Shown here: positions 37,166-47,860 of the stretch, piece after piece | Position numbering within the stretch: position 1 is the stretch's first letter | Layout: each line of letters begins with the position of its first letter | Assembly (NCBI GenBank): GCA_020831845.1 | Contig: JAFIFV010000024.1 | Span: 1 to 60,268, forward strand | Direction: 5' to 3' | Source: Ectothiorhodospiraceae bacterium | GTDB lineage: Bacteria; Pseudomonadota; Gammaproteobacteria; Nitrococcales; Aquisalimonadaceae | Length of the DNA: 60,268 nucleotides | The notes under the pieces: model-generated | What the model was told of the DNA's origin: nothing | What the model saw: only the letters and a program-made list of their open reading frames with translations | The model's database searches: none | Program-made: the position numbers and the translations under genes

Positions 37166-38068
37166 ATGCAGCATGTCAGGTATTTGCGCTACGTCGACGC
37201 GGTGGCCCGGACCGGCTCCATCCGCAAGGCCGCCGAACGGCTGAACGTGGTCTCGTCCGCCGTCAACCGCCGCATTCTGGACCTGGAAGCGGAGATCGGG
37301 ACCGCGTTGTTCGAACGGCTGCCCCGAGGCGTGCGGCTGACCCCCGCAGGAGAACTGTTCGTCGCCTACCTGCGGCGGGCGCTTGCCGATGTGGACCGCG
37401 TGCAGTCGGAAATTGAAGACCTGGAAGGCCTGCGGCGAGGTGTGGTGCGCATCGCGGCCATCGAGGGCCTGGCCACGCATTTTCTTCCTGCGGTGATCCA
37501 CGATTTCCAGCGCGAGCATCCCAAGGTCGCCTTCAGCACGGTCATCTGCGGGCGCGACGAGGTGGTGGCCCGGGTCAAGCGCTTCGAGGCGGACCTCGGG
37601 CTGGTGTTCAACCCGGCGCCGGATGCCGACTTGCGTTATCTGGCCGAGATCGAGCAGCGGCTCTGCGCATTCGTCCCGGAAGACCACTCGCTGGCAGGCC
37701 GGCGCTCGGTCAGATTGTCGGAATGCGTGGAATATCCGCTGGCGGTGCCGGACCGTTCCCTGGGCGGCCGGGCGCTGCTGGACGCTTTCCTGTCCAAGCG
37801 TTCGCTGCGGCTGGAACCCAGTCTGGAGTCCAATTCCTATGAATTGATGCGCCATTTCGTCATGCGGACCGGCGGTGTCTATTTCCAGATCAGCATGGGG
37901 GCTCCGCCGCCCGGGGAACGCTCCGGCCTGGTGGCCATTCCGCTGGAGGAGCGCGGGCTGGCCAGCGGCAAGCTGGTGCTGTGCGCGGAGCGCAGCCGCA
38001 CGCTGCCGGTGGCCGCCGCCATGGTGGTGGAAGACATGCGGGCAACGCTGGAAAGCCTGGTGTCGTAG
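37166..38068 (+). CDS. LysR-family regulator of the heterocycle locus
   Basis: A 300-residue LysR regulator with an N-terminal winged helix (residues about 1-60, RYVDAVARTGSIRKAAERLN, SAVNRRILDLE) and a C-terminal effector-binding domain (about 88-295). ATG at 37166 follows CAGGAG. It stands between two divergent catabolic operons, and the same T-N11-A palindrome occurs at its own promoter and at the oxygenase promoter, so it probably senses the substrate or an intermediate of the pathway and controls both operons. Confidence 0.9.
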   Translation: MQHVRYLRYVDAVARTGSIRKAAERLNVVSSAVNRRILDLEAEIGTALFERLPRGVRLTPAGELFVAYLRRALADVDRVQSEIEDLEGLRRGVVRIAAIEGLATHFLPAVIHDFQREHPKVAFSTVICGRDEVVARVKRFEADLGLVFNPAPDADLRYLAEIEQRLCAFVPEDHSLAGRRSVRLSECVEYPLAVPDRSLGGRALLDAFLSKRSLRLEPSLESNSYELMRHFVMRTGGVYFQISMGAPPPGERSGLVAIPLEERGLASGKLVLCAERSRTLPVAAAMVVEDMRATLESLVS

Positions 38069-38113
38069 CGCGGCTGGCAGAGACACGCAGCAGTCGCCAG
38101 AGGCCGCGTGGCA

Positions 38114-38134
38114 GTGATGCTTTTTCGGCATCGC
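38114..38134. promoter_or_regulatory. palindromic LysR box, site 2
   Basis: GTGATGC (38114-38120), TTTTTC, GGCATCGC (38127-38134). It keeps the T-N11-A core and matches site 1 at 15 of 21 positions, all mismatches but one being in the spacer. It lies about 80 bases before the oxygenase start. Confidence 0.65.
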
Positions 38135-38211
38135 TATAGTGCCGAATTGTTGCTGGTAGGCACTGCTCCATCGGCCTAGGCTGGAGTCGTATTTCCATCC
38201 TTGGAGGTGTT

Positions 38212-39195
38212 GTGGAGCACGTTGTAATCCCCGCCATTGATGTCGAGCGCTTCCGCAGCGGAGACGCAGCGCAGCGCCGGCAGCTTGCTTCGGAAGTGGA
38301 TCGCGCCTGCCGCGACATCGGTTTCCTGGTGATCCGCGGGCACGGCGTGGACGAGGATGTGCTGGAGCGGGCCCAACAGGCCGCGCGCGCTTTCTTCGAC
38401 CTGCCGTCCGAGCGGAAGCGGACGTATGCGCCGCAGGACAAGCGCTTCCGGGGCTACTACGGCATCGGCAATACGGCGCTGGCCTACAGCCGCGACGAGG
38501 ACACGCCGCCGGATCTGTTCGAGCGCTTCACCATCGGGCCTTTCGATACGCCGGACGACGCCTACCACAGGCGGTTCCGCGACACCTTCTTCCCCGACAA
38601 TATCTGGCCGGCCGAGCCGGCGGACTTCCGCCTGGCACTGCAGGCCTACTACCGCAGCATGGAATCCCTGGCCGCGGAACTGATGGGCATCTTCGCGGTG
38701 GCGCTGGACCTGCCGGAGGACTACTTCGCCGCCAGCATCGACCGGCACATCTCCGCCATGTCGGCCAATTTCTATCCCGCCCAGCCGGATGCGCCCGCCA
38801 GCGGCCAGCTCCGCGCCGGCGCTCACACCGACTACGGCTCCCTGACCATCGTTGCGCCCACCCAGGCCCCGGGATGTCTCCAGGTGTTCCGGGACGGGCA
38901 GTGGTTCGACGTGCAGCCGGAGCCGGGCTGCTTCGTGGTCAACATCGGCGATCTGATGGCGCAGTGGACCAACGACCGCTGGGTTTCGACCCTGCACCGC
39001 GTGGCCAATCCGCCCCGGCAAGAGGCGCACCGGGAACGCATGTCCCTGATCTTCTTCCACCAGCCCAATGCCGACGCGGTGGTGGAGTGCCTGCCCAGCT
39101 GCCAGGGGCCGGACCGCCCGGCGCTCTACCAGCCGGTCACCTCCGGCGAGCACCTGTTGATGAAGAAATCCAAGACGGTGCGCAAGGCCGGCTGA
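38212..39195 (+). CDS. 2-oxoglutarate/Fe(II) oxygenase, isopenicillin N synthase family
   Basis: A 327-residue double-stranded beta-helix oxygenase. The N-terminal helical DIOX_N part (about residues 5-120) includes DIGFLVIRGHGVDE. The catalytic core has the iron ligands His and Asp in AHTDYGSLT (about 204-212), the distal His in STLHRVANP (about 261-269) and the 2-oxoglutarate-binding RxS in RMSLIFFHQP. The start is GTG after TTGGAGG. It probably hydroxylates or N-dealkylates a small heterocycle before ring opening; this role is inferred from context. The formamidase follows after 44 bases. Confidence 0.88.
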   Translation: MEHVVIPAIDVERFRSGDAAQRRQLASEVDRACRDIGFLVIRGHGVDEDVLERAQQAARAFFDLPSERKRTYAPQDKRFRGYYGIGNTALAYSRDEDTPPDLFERFTIGPFDTPDDAYHRRFRDTFFPDNIWPAEPADFRLALQAYYRSMESLAAELMGIFAVALDLPEDYFAASIDRHISAMSANFYPAQPDAPASGQLRAGAHTDYGSLTIVAPTQAPGCLQVFRDGQWFDVQPEPGCFVVNIGDLMAQWTNDRWVSTLHRVANPPRQEAHRERMSLIFFHQPNADAVVECLPSCQGPDRPALYQPVTSGEHLLMKKSKTVRKAG

Positions 39196-39239
39196 CCCCG
39201 TATCCCTTCCGTAAATCAATCGACGAGGAAAGCACACTG

Positions 39240-40232
39240 ATGAGTGGTCTGGGCGGACTGAACAAATCCGACAACGGCGTGGTGCTGGGAATGGTGCAGC
39301 TCCAGTTGCCGAACGTGGAAACCCCGGAGCAACTGGCCGCGCAGACACGCCGCGTCTGCGATCTGGTGGGCAAGGCGCGCCGGCAGATTCCCGGCATGGA
39401 TCTGGTGGTGTTCCCGGAATATTGCCTGCACGGGCTGTCCATGAACACCGATCCCGCCATCATGTGCAAGGCCGACGGCCCCGAGGTGCAGGCCTTCCAG
39501 GCCGCCTGCCGCGAGCACGCCATCTGGGGCTGTTTTTCCATCATGGAATGCAACCCGGACGGCATGCCCTACAACACCGGGCTGATCATCGATGACCAGG
39601 GCGAGGTGAAGCTGTTCTACCGCAAGCTCCACCCCTGGGTACCGGTGGAGCCCTGGGAGCCGGGCAACCTGGGTATCCCGGTCTGCGAGGGGCCGAACGG
39701 TTCCACGCTGGCGCTGATCATCTGCCATGACGGCATGTTCCCGGAAATGGCACGGGAGTGCGCCTACAAGGGTGCCAACATCATGCTGCGCACCGCCGGC
39801 TACACCGCGCCCATCCGTCATTCCTGGAAGATCACCAACCAGGCCAATGCCTTCTGCAACCTGATGGTCACCGCCAACGTCTGCCTGGCCGGCACGGACG
39901 GCACCTTCAACTCCATGGGCGAGGGCATGATCGTGAACTTCGACGGCGTGCCGCTGGTGGAGGGCAACGGCCTGGCGGACGAGATCATCACCGCCGAGGT
40001 GCGCCCGGACCTGGTGGACGAGGCGCGGGAAACCTGGGGCGTGGAGAACAACATCTACCAGTTTGGCCATCGAGGTTACGTGGCGGTGAAGGGCGGTGCG
40101 CAGGACTGCCCGTACACCTACATGCACGACATGGTCGAACAGCGCTACCGGCTGCCCTGGGAGGACCGGGTGCGTGTCACCGACGGTACATCCTGCGGCT
40201 TTCCCGTGCCGGAGCGGACCTACCGGGGCTGA
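39240..40232 (+). CDS. amiF: formamidase (AmiF-like, nitrilase superfamily)
   Basis: A 330-residue nitrilase-superfamily amidase with the Glu-Lys-Cys triad: Glu in VFPEYCLHG (about residue 60), Lys in YRKLHPW (about 134) and Cys in ICHDGMFPE (about 167). The blocks EPWEPGNLG, ENNIYQFGHRGYVA and LPWEDRVRVTDG match formamidase AmiF, which hydrolyses formamide to formate and ammonia. Aliphatic amidase is the alternative. ATG at 39240 follows GAGGAA. Formamide release would fit breakdown of an N-heterocycle or N-formyl compound. Confidence 0.85.
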   Translation: MSGLGGLNKSDNGVVLGMVQLQLPNVETPEQLAAQTRRVCDLVGKARRQIPGMDLVVFPEYCLHGLSMNTDPAIMCKADGPEVQAFQAACREHAIWGCFSIMECNPDGMPYNTGLIIDDQGEVKLFYRKLHPWVPVEPWEPGNLGIPVCEGPNGSTLALIICHDGMFPEMARECAYKGANIMLRTAGYTAPIRHSWKITNQANAFCNLMVTANVCLAGTDGTFNSMGEGMIVNFDGVPLVEGNGLADEIITAEVRPDLVDEARETWGVENNIYQFGHRGYVAVKGGAQDCPYTYMHDMVEQRYRLPWEDRVRVTDGTSCGFPVPERTYRG

Positions 40233-40265
40233 TCGTGCCGCCCCGGACCCTCGTATACCAGAACA

Positions 40266-40294
40266 CTGTCACGCACTGGTTTGGTGCGTGACAG
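40266..40294. terminator. 11-bp perfect hairpin after formamidase
   Basis: CTGTCACGCAC (40266-40276) and GTGCGTGACAG (40284-40294) form a perfect stem with a 7-base loop, 33 bases after the formamidase stop and about 220 before the binding-protein gene. It could be a terminator, attenuator or operator. The rest of the 281-base gap holds no gene I can see. Confidence 0.45.
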
Positions 40295-40513
40295 CTCACT
40301 ATTTCCCTTGTGCAGTGCAACCGAGCGGCCAGGGCCCGGTGCCGCGCTATGCGTGCAGACGAGGCCACACAAGGGTTTCCCCGCGTTGCCGCGGTTTGGC
40401 TTCCGTCTTGCAAGCGACCGCGCATCGGTGCAACGGCGCCAGGCCGGAACCTCGGCACAGTCGAGGGTGGGCAAGAACTTCAACTGCTGTCTTGATTCCT
40501 TGGAGAAAATACC

Positions 40514-41632
40514 ATGAGCGATAAAACCAATGTCTCCCGCCGCCGCTTCATCCAGGGCATGGGCGTTGCCGGCCTGGGTGCGGCGTTCCCGGGCATCTGG
40601 CTGGGCAAACCGGCCCGGGCCAGCGAACTGCGGGTGGGTTTCATCTACGTGGGCTCCCGTGACGACTACGGCTACAACCAGTCTCATGCCGCGGGCGCCC
40701 GCGCTCTGCGCGATCTCCCCGGTGTCACGGTGCTGGAGGAGGAGAACGTGCCGGAGACCATCGCCGTCCAGCGGACCATGGAAAGCATGATCAACCTGGA
40801 CGACGTGAACCTGGTGTTCCCCACCTCGTTCGGTTACTACGACCCGCACGTGCTGCGGGTGGCCGGCCGTAACTCCAATATCCTGTTCCGGCACTGCGGC
40901 GGGCTCTACGAGGAAGGAAGCCACCCGGAGAACGCCGGCAGCTACTTCGGCTACATCGACGAATGCCAGTATCTGAACGGCATCGTTGCCGGTCACATGA
41001 CCCGCAGCAAGCGCCTTGGCTTCATCGCCGCCCGTGCCATCCCGCAGGTGCTGCGCAACATCAACGCCTTCACCATGGGCGCCCGTTCGGTGGACCCCGA
41101 TATCCGGGTCCAGGTCATCTACACCGGCGACTGGCACCTGCCGGTGCGCGAAGCGGAGGCCACCAACGGCCTCGCGGATCAGGGGGTGGACGTCATCACC
41201 TGCCACGTGGACAGCCCCATGGTGATCGCGGAAACCTGCGAGGCCCGCGGCGTGTATGTCTGCGGCTACCACGCCGATCAGTCCCGGCTGGCGCCCAACC
41301 GCTACCTCATCGGGGCGGAATGGAAGTGGGAAACCCCGTACAAGCGCATCGTGGAAGACGTCATGGCCGGGGAGACGCCGTCCCGCTTCCTGCGTGGCGG
41401 CCTGGCCGAGGGCTTCGTGCAGCCTTCCGCCTACGGCTCCATGGTCGGAGACGGCGCCAGGCGCCAGGCCGATGAGGTGAAGGAGAAGATGATGCAGGGT
41501 GACTTCGTCATCTTCGAGGGCCCGCTGAACGACAACCAGGGCAACACGGTGATCGCCGAGGGCGAATCCCACGAGCAGCGCGACACCTGGCTGGAGCAGA
41601 TGGACTGGCTGGTGGAAGGCGTGCGGGACTAA
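40514..41632 (+). CDS. BMP-family ABC substrate-binding protein, Tat-exported
   Basis: A 372-residue binding protein with a twin-arginine signal (SRRRFIQGMGVAGLGAAF, residues about 8-25) and the BMP/PnrA fold (VGFIYVGSRDDYGYNQSHAAG, NLVFPTSFGYYDP). BMP proteins bind nucleosides, purines or related heterocycles. It begins a tightly spaced transporter operon: six bases separate it from the first permease gene. GGAGAAAATACC precedes the ATG. Confidence 0.9.
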   Translation: MSDKTNVSRRRFIQGMGVAGLGAAFPGIWLGKPARASELRVGFIYVGSRDDYGYNQSHAAGARALRDLPGVTVLEEENVPETIAVQRTMESMINLDDVNLVFPTSFGYYDPHVLRVAGRNSNILFRHCGGLYEEGSHPENAGSYFGYIDECQYLNGIVAGHMTRSKRLGFIAARAIPQVLRNINAFTMGARSVDPDIRVQVIYTGDWHLPVREAEATNGLADQGVDVITCHVDSPMVIAETCEARGVYVCGYHADQSRLAPNRYLIGAEWKWETPYKRIVEDVMAGETPSRFLRGGLAEGFVQPSAYGSMVGDGARRQADEVKEKMMQGDFVIFEGPLNDNQGNTVIAEGESHEQRDTWLEQMDWLVEGVRD

Positions 41633-41638
41633 GCGGCG

Positions 41639-42718
41639 ATGCAAGCTGGCACTCTGTTCTTGCATGCCAGGCGGGCGGGATCGGCGGCGGTGCCGCCGGT
41701 TCTCGCGCTGCTGGCCGCCTGTGTCCTGTTCAGCCTGTTCCTGCTGGTGCAGGGAATCTCCCCGTCCGCCGTGTTCGGCAACATCTACGACGGCGCGTTC
41801 GGTAGCTGGTTCTCCTGGCAGAACTCCATGCAGCGGGCCGCACCCATCATGCTCACCGCCTTGTGCGTGGCCATCACCGCGAAGCTGGGCCTGATCGTCA
41901 TCGGGGCGGAGGGTGCGCTGGTGCTGGGCGGGCTGGGTGCGGCGCTGGCCGGCCTGGCACTCCAGGGCTGGCTGCCGCCGCTGGGTGCACAGGTGGGCCT
42001 GTTACTGGCCGGCGCCGTGGTCGGTGGCCTGTGGATCGCGCTGGCGGGCGCGCTGCGCCATTACCGGGGGGTGAACGAGACTATCAGCACCCTGCTGCTT
42101 ACCTACATTGCCATCGCCGTGCTGAATCATCTGGTGGAAGGGCCGCTGCGGGATCCCGCCAGTCTGAACAACCCCTCCACCTTTCCGCTGGACTGGAACG
42201 TGATGATCGGCGAGATCCCGGGCACCACCATCCACTGGGGCTTCGGTTTCGCAGTGGTGGCCTGCATCGTGTGCTGGGTGCTGGTGAACCGTACCACCTT
42301 CGGCTTCGCCGCACGGATGATCGGCGGCAACCCGCAGGCCGCGAAGCTCTCGGGCATTCCGGTGGGCCGGGTGCTGTTGCTGGCCTGTGGCCTGGGCGGT
42401 GCCGCCGCCGGACTGGCGGGGGCGGTGGAGGTGGCGGCCGTGCATGGGGCGGCCAACAGCTCGCTGGCCGTGGGCTACGGCTTCACCGGCATCCTCGTTG
42501 CCTTTATCGCCCGCCAGAATGCGCTGGCCATCATCGCCGTGGCGATTCTCCTGGGCGGCCTTGAAGCCAGCAGCGGCGTGGTCCAGCGCCGTATGGACCT
42601 GCCCGACGCCACCCTGGTGGTGTTCCAGGGCATTGCCTTCCTCTGCGTGCTGGCCAGCGAAGCCATTCAGGGCCGCCTTCGCATGCCGCAACTGCTGCGC
42701 CCCCGGGAGGCTGTCTGA
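41639..42718 (+). CDS. ABC transporter permease, nucleoside type (first)
   Basis: A 359-residue membrane protein with about eight to ten hydrophobic segments and the branched-chain/BMP-associated permease motif LGLIVIGAEGALVLGGLGAA (about residues 81-100), GVNETISTLLLTYIA and GFAARMIGGNPQAAKLSGI. It pairs with the permease that starts at its stop codon. Typical of YufP-like partners of BMP binding proteins. Confidence 0.9.
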   Translation: MQAGTLFLHARRAGSAAVPPVLALLAACVLFSLFLLVQGISPSAVFGNIYDGAFGSWFSWQNSMQRAAPIMLTALCVAITAKLGLIVIGAEGALVLGGLGAALAGLALQGWLPPLGAQVGLLLAGAVVGGLWIALAGALRHYRGVNETISTLLLTYIAIAVLNHLVEGPLRDPASLNNPSTFPLDWNVMIGEIPGTTIHWGFGFAVVACIVCWVLVNRTTFGFAARMIGGNPQAAKLSGIPVGRVLLLACGLGGAAAGLAGAVEVAAVHGAANSSLAVGYGFTGILVAFIARQNALAIIAVAILLGGLEASSGVVQRRMDLPDATLVVFQGIAFLCVLASEAIQGRLRMPQLLRPREAV

Positions 42719-43683
42719 TGGAAGAGCAGACCGATGTGTTGCAGGAGCAACTGACCGGCGTCGCCGAGGCGCTGGGCTGGTGGGGCGTGCCGCTGGCCAT
42801 CCTGGCCGGCGCCATCCGCGCCAGCACCCCGTTTCTGTTCGTGGCGCTGGGGGAATGCCTGACCGAACGCAGCGGCCGCATCAACCTGGGCCTGGAAGGT
42901 GGCCTGGTCATGGGTGCACTGGCCGGCTTTGCCTTTTCCCACATCACCGGCAACCCCTGGGCCGGGGTGCTGATGGCCGCCCTGGTGGGTAGCCTGATGG
43001 GCCTGATCCACGGCGTGCTGTGCAGCCTGCCGCGGGTGAACGACATTGCCGTGGGAATCGCCATCATGCTGTTCGGGGTCGGGCTGGCGTTCTATCTGGG
43101 CAAGCCGTTTATCCAGGAATCGGCGCCACGCCTGCCGGCGGTGCCGTTGGGTTTCTGGAGCAGTTCCGGTGCCGTGCAGTCCGCGCTGTCCGTGAATGCG
43201 CTGTTCGTCATCGGCGTCATCCTAGCGCCGCTGATGGTGCTGTTCTTCCGCAGTACCCGCTGGGGGCTGGTGGTGCGGATGGTGGGCGACAACGAAGAGG
43301 CGGCGCGCGCCGCCGGCTATTCGCCGATGCGGGTGCGCATCCTCGCCACCATGGTGGGCAGTGCCATGGCCGGCATCGGCGGCGCCTTCCTGTCGCTGTA
43401 CTACCCCGGCGGCTGGAGCGAGGGCCTGTCCAGCGGCCAGGGCCTGATGGCGGTGGCGCTGGTGATCTTCGCCCGCTGGCACCCGGTGTACTGCATGCTG
43501 GCCGCGCTGCTGTTCGGCGCGGCGGGGGCCATCGGCCCGGCACTGCAATCCGTGGGCGTGAGCTGGGGTTACTACCTGTTCAACGCCGCGCCCTACGTGC
43601 TCACCCTCGTCATCATGATCATTGCCTGTTCCCGGTTCCGCACCCTGCGGGGCGCACCGGGCGAACTCAGCGTCGCCCGCTGA
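42718..43683 (+). CDS. ABC transporter permease, nucleoside type (second)
   Basis: A 321-residue multi-spanning permease with ECLTERSGRINLGLEGGLVMG (about residues 42-62), the usual signature of YufQ-like subunits, and GLVVRMVGDNEEAARAAGYSP. Its ATG overlaps the preceding TGA by one base (TGATG). Forms the transmembrane channel with the first permease. Confidence 0.9.
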   Translation: MEEQTDVLQEQLTGVAEALGWWGVPLAILAGAIRASTPFLFVALGECLTERSGRINLGLEGGLVMGALAGFAFSHITGNPWAGVLMAALVGSLMGLIHGVLCSLPRVNDIAVGIAIMLFGVGLAFYLGKPFIQESAPRLPAVPLGFWSSSGAVQSALSVNALFVIGVILAPLMVLFFRSTRWGLVVRMVGDNEEAARAAGYSPMRVRILATMVGSAMAGIGGAFLSLYYPGGWSEGLSSGQGLMAVALVIFARWHPVYCMLAALLFGAAGAIGPALQSVGVSWGYYLFNAAPYVLTLVIMIIACSRFRTLRGAPGELSVAR

Positions 43684-43707
43684 GCCGGCAACAACGGAGA
43701 TTCAGAC

Positions 43708-44391
43708 ATGAGCGAACGCTACATCGATGCAGACCCCTACCGCTGGCCGTTCGACGGCGATCTGCGACCGGAGAACACAGCCCTCGTCATCATCGACATG
43801 CAGACGGACTTCTGCGGCAAGGGCGGTTACGTGGACCAGATGGGCTACGACCTGTCACTGACCCGCGCGCCCATGGAGCCGATCCGCCGCACGCTGGCGT
43901 TCATGCGCGAGCGGGGTTTCCACATCATCCATACCCGCGAGGGGCACCGGCCGGATCTCAGCGACCTGCCCGCCAACAAACGCTGGCGGTCGCGCCAGAT
44001 CGGCGCCGGCATCGGTGATCCCGGCCCGGCCGGGAAAATCCTGGTGCGGGGGGAGCCGGGCTGGGAAATCATTCCCGAGCTTGCCCCGCTGGACGGCGAG
44101 CCGATCATCGACAAACCCGGCAAGGGCTCCTTCTGCGCCACCGACCTGGATCTGATTCTGCGCAACCAGGGCATCCGCAACCTGATCCTGACCGGCATCA
44201 CCACCGACGTCTGCGTGCACACCACGATGCGCGAGGGCAACGATCGCGGTTACGAGTGCGTGCTGCTGGAGGACTGCTGCGGCGCCACCGATGCTGACAA
44301 CCACCGGGCCGCGATCCAGATGATCAAGATGCAGGGCGGCGTGTTCGGCAGCGTCAGCAATTCGGGACTGCTGCTCGAGGCCTTGCAGTGA
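43708..44391 (+). CDS. biuH: biuret amidohydrolase (BiuH, cysteine hydrolase)
   Basis: A 227-residue isochorismatase-like cysteine hydrolase. The sequence closely follows rhizobial BiuH as I recall it: [87 protein letters not shown]. The catalytic triad is Asp30, the Lys of KPGKGSF (about 139) and the Cys of TDVCV (about 172). BiuH converts biuret to allophanate and ammonia in cyanuric acid breakdown. It sits between the permease and ATPase genes, so uptake and hydrolysis are co-expressed. Confidence 0.85.
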   Translation: MSERYIDADPYRWPFDGDLRPENTALVIIDMQTDFCGKGGYVDQMGYDLSLTRAPMEPIRRTLAFMRERGFHIIHTREGHRPDLSDLPANKRWRSRQIGAGIGDPGPAGKILVRGEPGWEIIPELAPLDGEPIIDKPGKGSFCATDLDLILRNQGIRNLILTGITTDVCVHTTMREGNDRGYECVLLEDCCGATDADNHRAAIQMIKMQGGVFGSVSNSGLLLEALQ

Positions 44392-44428
44392 CTCGGTGCA
44401 AATCGGAGCCTCTCGGGAGGGACCAGCG

Positions 44429-46026
<1,598 letters not shown>

Positions 46027-46027
<1 letters not shown>

Positions 46028-46704
46028 TGCACACCGTTCAGGCACAACCCTATCCCTTTACCTTCCGGCGTGATGCCACCGCGGTGCTGGTGATCGACAT
46101 GCAGCGGGATTTCATCGAACCGGGCGGCTTTGGCGAAACCCTGGGCAATGACGTCAGCCGTCTGCAGGCCATCGTGCCCGTGGTTGCCCGTCTGCTGGAG
46201 TTGGCCCGCGGCATGGGCCTGCCGGTGATCCACACCCGGGAAGCGCACCGGCCGGACTTGTCCGACTGCCCGCCGGCCAAACGTGAGCGTGGCGACCCCA
46301 GCCTGCGCATCGGCGATGTCGGGCCCATGGGCAGGCTCCTCGTCGAAGGCGAACCCGGCAACGATTTCGTGCCGGCACTCAAGCCCGAAGAGGGGGAGCT
46401 GGTCATCAGCAAACCCGGCAAGGGGGCGTTCTACGCCACGGGCCTGGATGACTACCTGCGCTCCACCGGCATCAGCCATCTGCTGATTGCCGGCGTCACC
46501 ACGGAAGTCTGTGTCCAGACCAGCATGCGTGAAGCCAACGACCGCGGCTACGACTGCCTGCTGCTGGAAGACTGCACCGAAAGCTATTTTCCTGAATTCA
46601 AACGCGCGACGCTGGACATGCTGACAGCCCAGGGCGGCATTGTCGGCTGGACCGCCACGCTGCAGCAGTTGAGCGCCGCGCTGACCGCGGAGACCGAGAC
46701 ATGA
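46027..46704 (+). CDS. second BiuH-like cysteine hydrolase
   Basis: A 225-residue isochorismatase-like hydrolase related to the BiuH at 43708 ([64 protein letters not shown]). The Asp, Lys and Cys of the triad are intact (IDMQ, KPGKGAF, TEVCV). Related enzymes act on triuret, guanylurea, ureidoacrylate or biuret; the substrate here is open. A triuret hydrolase would suit its place beside BiuH. Its ATG overlaps the ATPase stop by one base, and its stop overlaps the cupin start. Confidence 0.85.
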
Positions 46705-47042
46705 ACGCACCGAACCTGCATCTGCCCCTTGGCCTGCACCAGCCGCCTGCCGATCTGGAATGGTCACCGCTGCGCCCGGGCGTCGACGCCGCCTGGATTT
46801 ACCAGGAAGAGGGCGGCTCCGCCGCGGCCTACCTGCGCTACGAGCCGGGCGCCGAGGTTCCCTGGCATCGCCACCCGGCGCCCGAACACATTTTCGTGCT
46901 GGAGGGTGCTCAGGAGGACGAACACGGCCGCTATCCGGCCGGCAGCGTGGTGGTCAATCCGGCGGGCACGCTTCACACGGTTCGCAGCCCGGAGGGCTGC
47001 CTGGTGCTGGTGGTGTGGGGCCGGCAGGTGGAGTTCGTCTGA
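46701..47042 (+). CDS. single-domain cupin (ChrR-like)
   Basis: A 113-residue cupin with metal motif [16 protein letters not shown] (about residues 54-69) and second motif LHTVRSPEG (about 92-100). Such small cupins bind Fe, Mn or Zn and act as isomerases, dioxygenases or sensors. It overlaps the preceding hydrolase gene by four bases, so it belongs to the heterocycle operon, possibly acting on a reaction intermediate. Confidence 0.85.
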   Translation: MNAPNLHLPLGLHQPPADLEWSPLRPGVDAAWIYQEEGGSAAAYLRYEPGAEVPWHRHPAPEHIFVLEGAQEDEHGRYPAGSVVVNPAGTLHTVRSPEGCLVLVVWGRQVEFV

Positions 47043-47095
47043 TGCGGTGCGCCGCATGCTGATAGCATCGGGATGTCCGGGACGGAGACATTCCA

Positions 47096-47842
47096 ATGAA
47101 CAAGGTGCTGTTGGTGACCGGGGGAAGCCGCGGTATCGGTGCGGCCACGGCGCGGCTGGCGGCCGCCAGCGGATACACGGTGTGTATCAGTTATGTACGT
47201 AACCAGGCGGCTGCCGACGAGGTGGTAGCGAGCATCGCCGAGGCGGGTGGAACGGCATCGGCCGTCGCCGCCGACGTATCCAGGGAAGAGGACGTTACAC
47301 GCTTGTTCCGCCACATTGACGAAACCTGTGGCGGCTTGCACGCACTGGTGAACAACGCCGGCATGCTGGAAACCCACATGCCGGTGGAGCAGATGGACCT
47401 GGGGCGCCTGCAGCGCGTTTTCTCCGTGAACGTCTTCGGCAGCTTCCTCTGTGCCCGCGAGGCCGTGCGCCGCATGTCCACCCGCAACGGTGGTGCCGGC
47501 GGCGCCATCGTCAATGTCTCATCCGCCGCGGCGCGGCTGGGCGCGCCAAACGAATACGTGGACTACGCGGCCGCCAAGGGCGCCATCGACACCTTCACGC
47601 TGGGGTTGGCCAAGGAAGTGGCCGGTGACGGCATCCGCGTGAACGCCGTGCGGCCGGGCGTCATCTACACCGACATCCATGCCAGCGGGGGCGAGCCCGG
47701 CCGTGTGGACCGGGTGAAAGGCAACGTGCCGATGCAGCGCGGCGGCGAGGCCGAGGAAGTGGCCAGGGCGATTCTCTGGCTGCTCTCCGACGAGGCCTCG
47801 TACAGCACCGGCGCGCTGCTGGATGTGTCCGGCGGGCGTTAA
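47096..47842 (+). CDS. SDR-family oxidoreductase
   Basis: A 248-residue short-chain dehydrogenase with TGGSRGIGAATARL (about residues 7-20), NNAG (about 86-89), and YAAAK catalytic Tyr/Lys (about 157-161). Likely NAD(P)-dependent; substrate unknown. It follows the cupin by 53 bases as the last gene of the operon. Its TAA lies inside a copy of the dispersed 3'-end repeat shared with the convergent flavodoxin-like gene. Confidence 0.87.
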   Translation: MNKVLLVTGGSRGIGAATARLAAASGYTVCISYVRNQAAADEVVASIAEAGGTASAVAADVSREEDVTRLFRHIDETCGGLHALVNNAGMLETHMPVEQMDLGRLQRVFSVNVFGSFLCAREAVRRMSTRNGGAGGAIVNVSSAAARLGAPNEYVDYAAAKGAIDTFTLGLAKEVAGDGIRVNAVRPGVIYTDIHASGGEPGRVDRVKGNVPMQRGGEAEEVARAILWLLSDEASYSTGALLDVSGGR

Positions 47843-47860
47843 GGAAGCGCTGAAGTATTC
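47839..47860 (-). repeat. dispersed 3'-end repeat, copy 4
   Basis: On the minus strand the sequence is GAATACTTCAGCGCTTCCTTAA. It holds the stop codon of the SDR gene on one strand and of the flavodoxin-like gene on the other. Confidence 0.65.
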
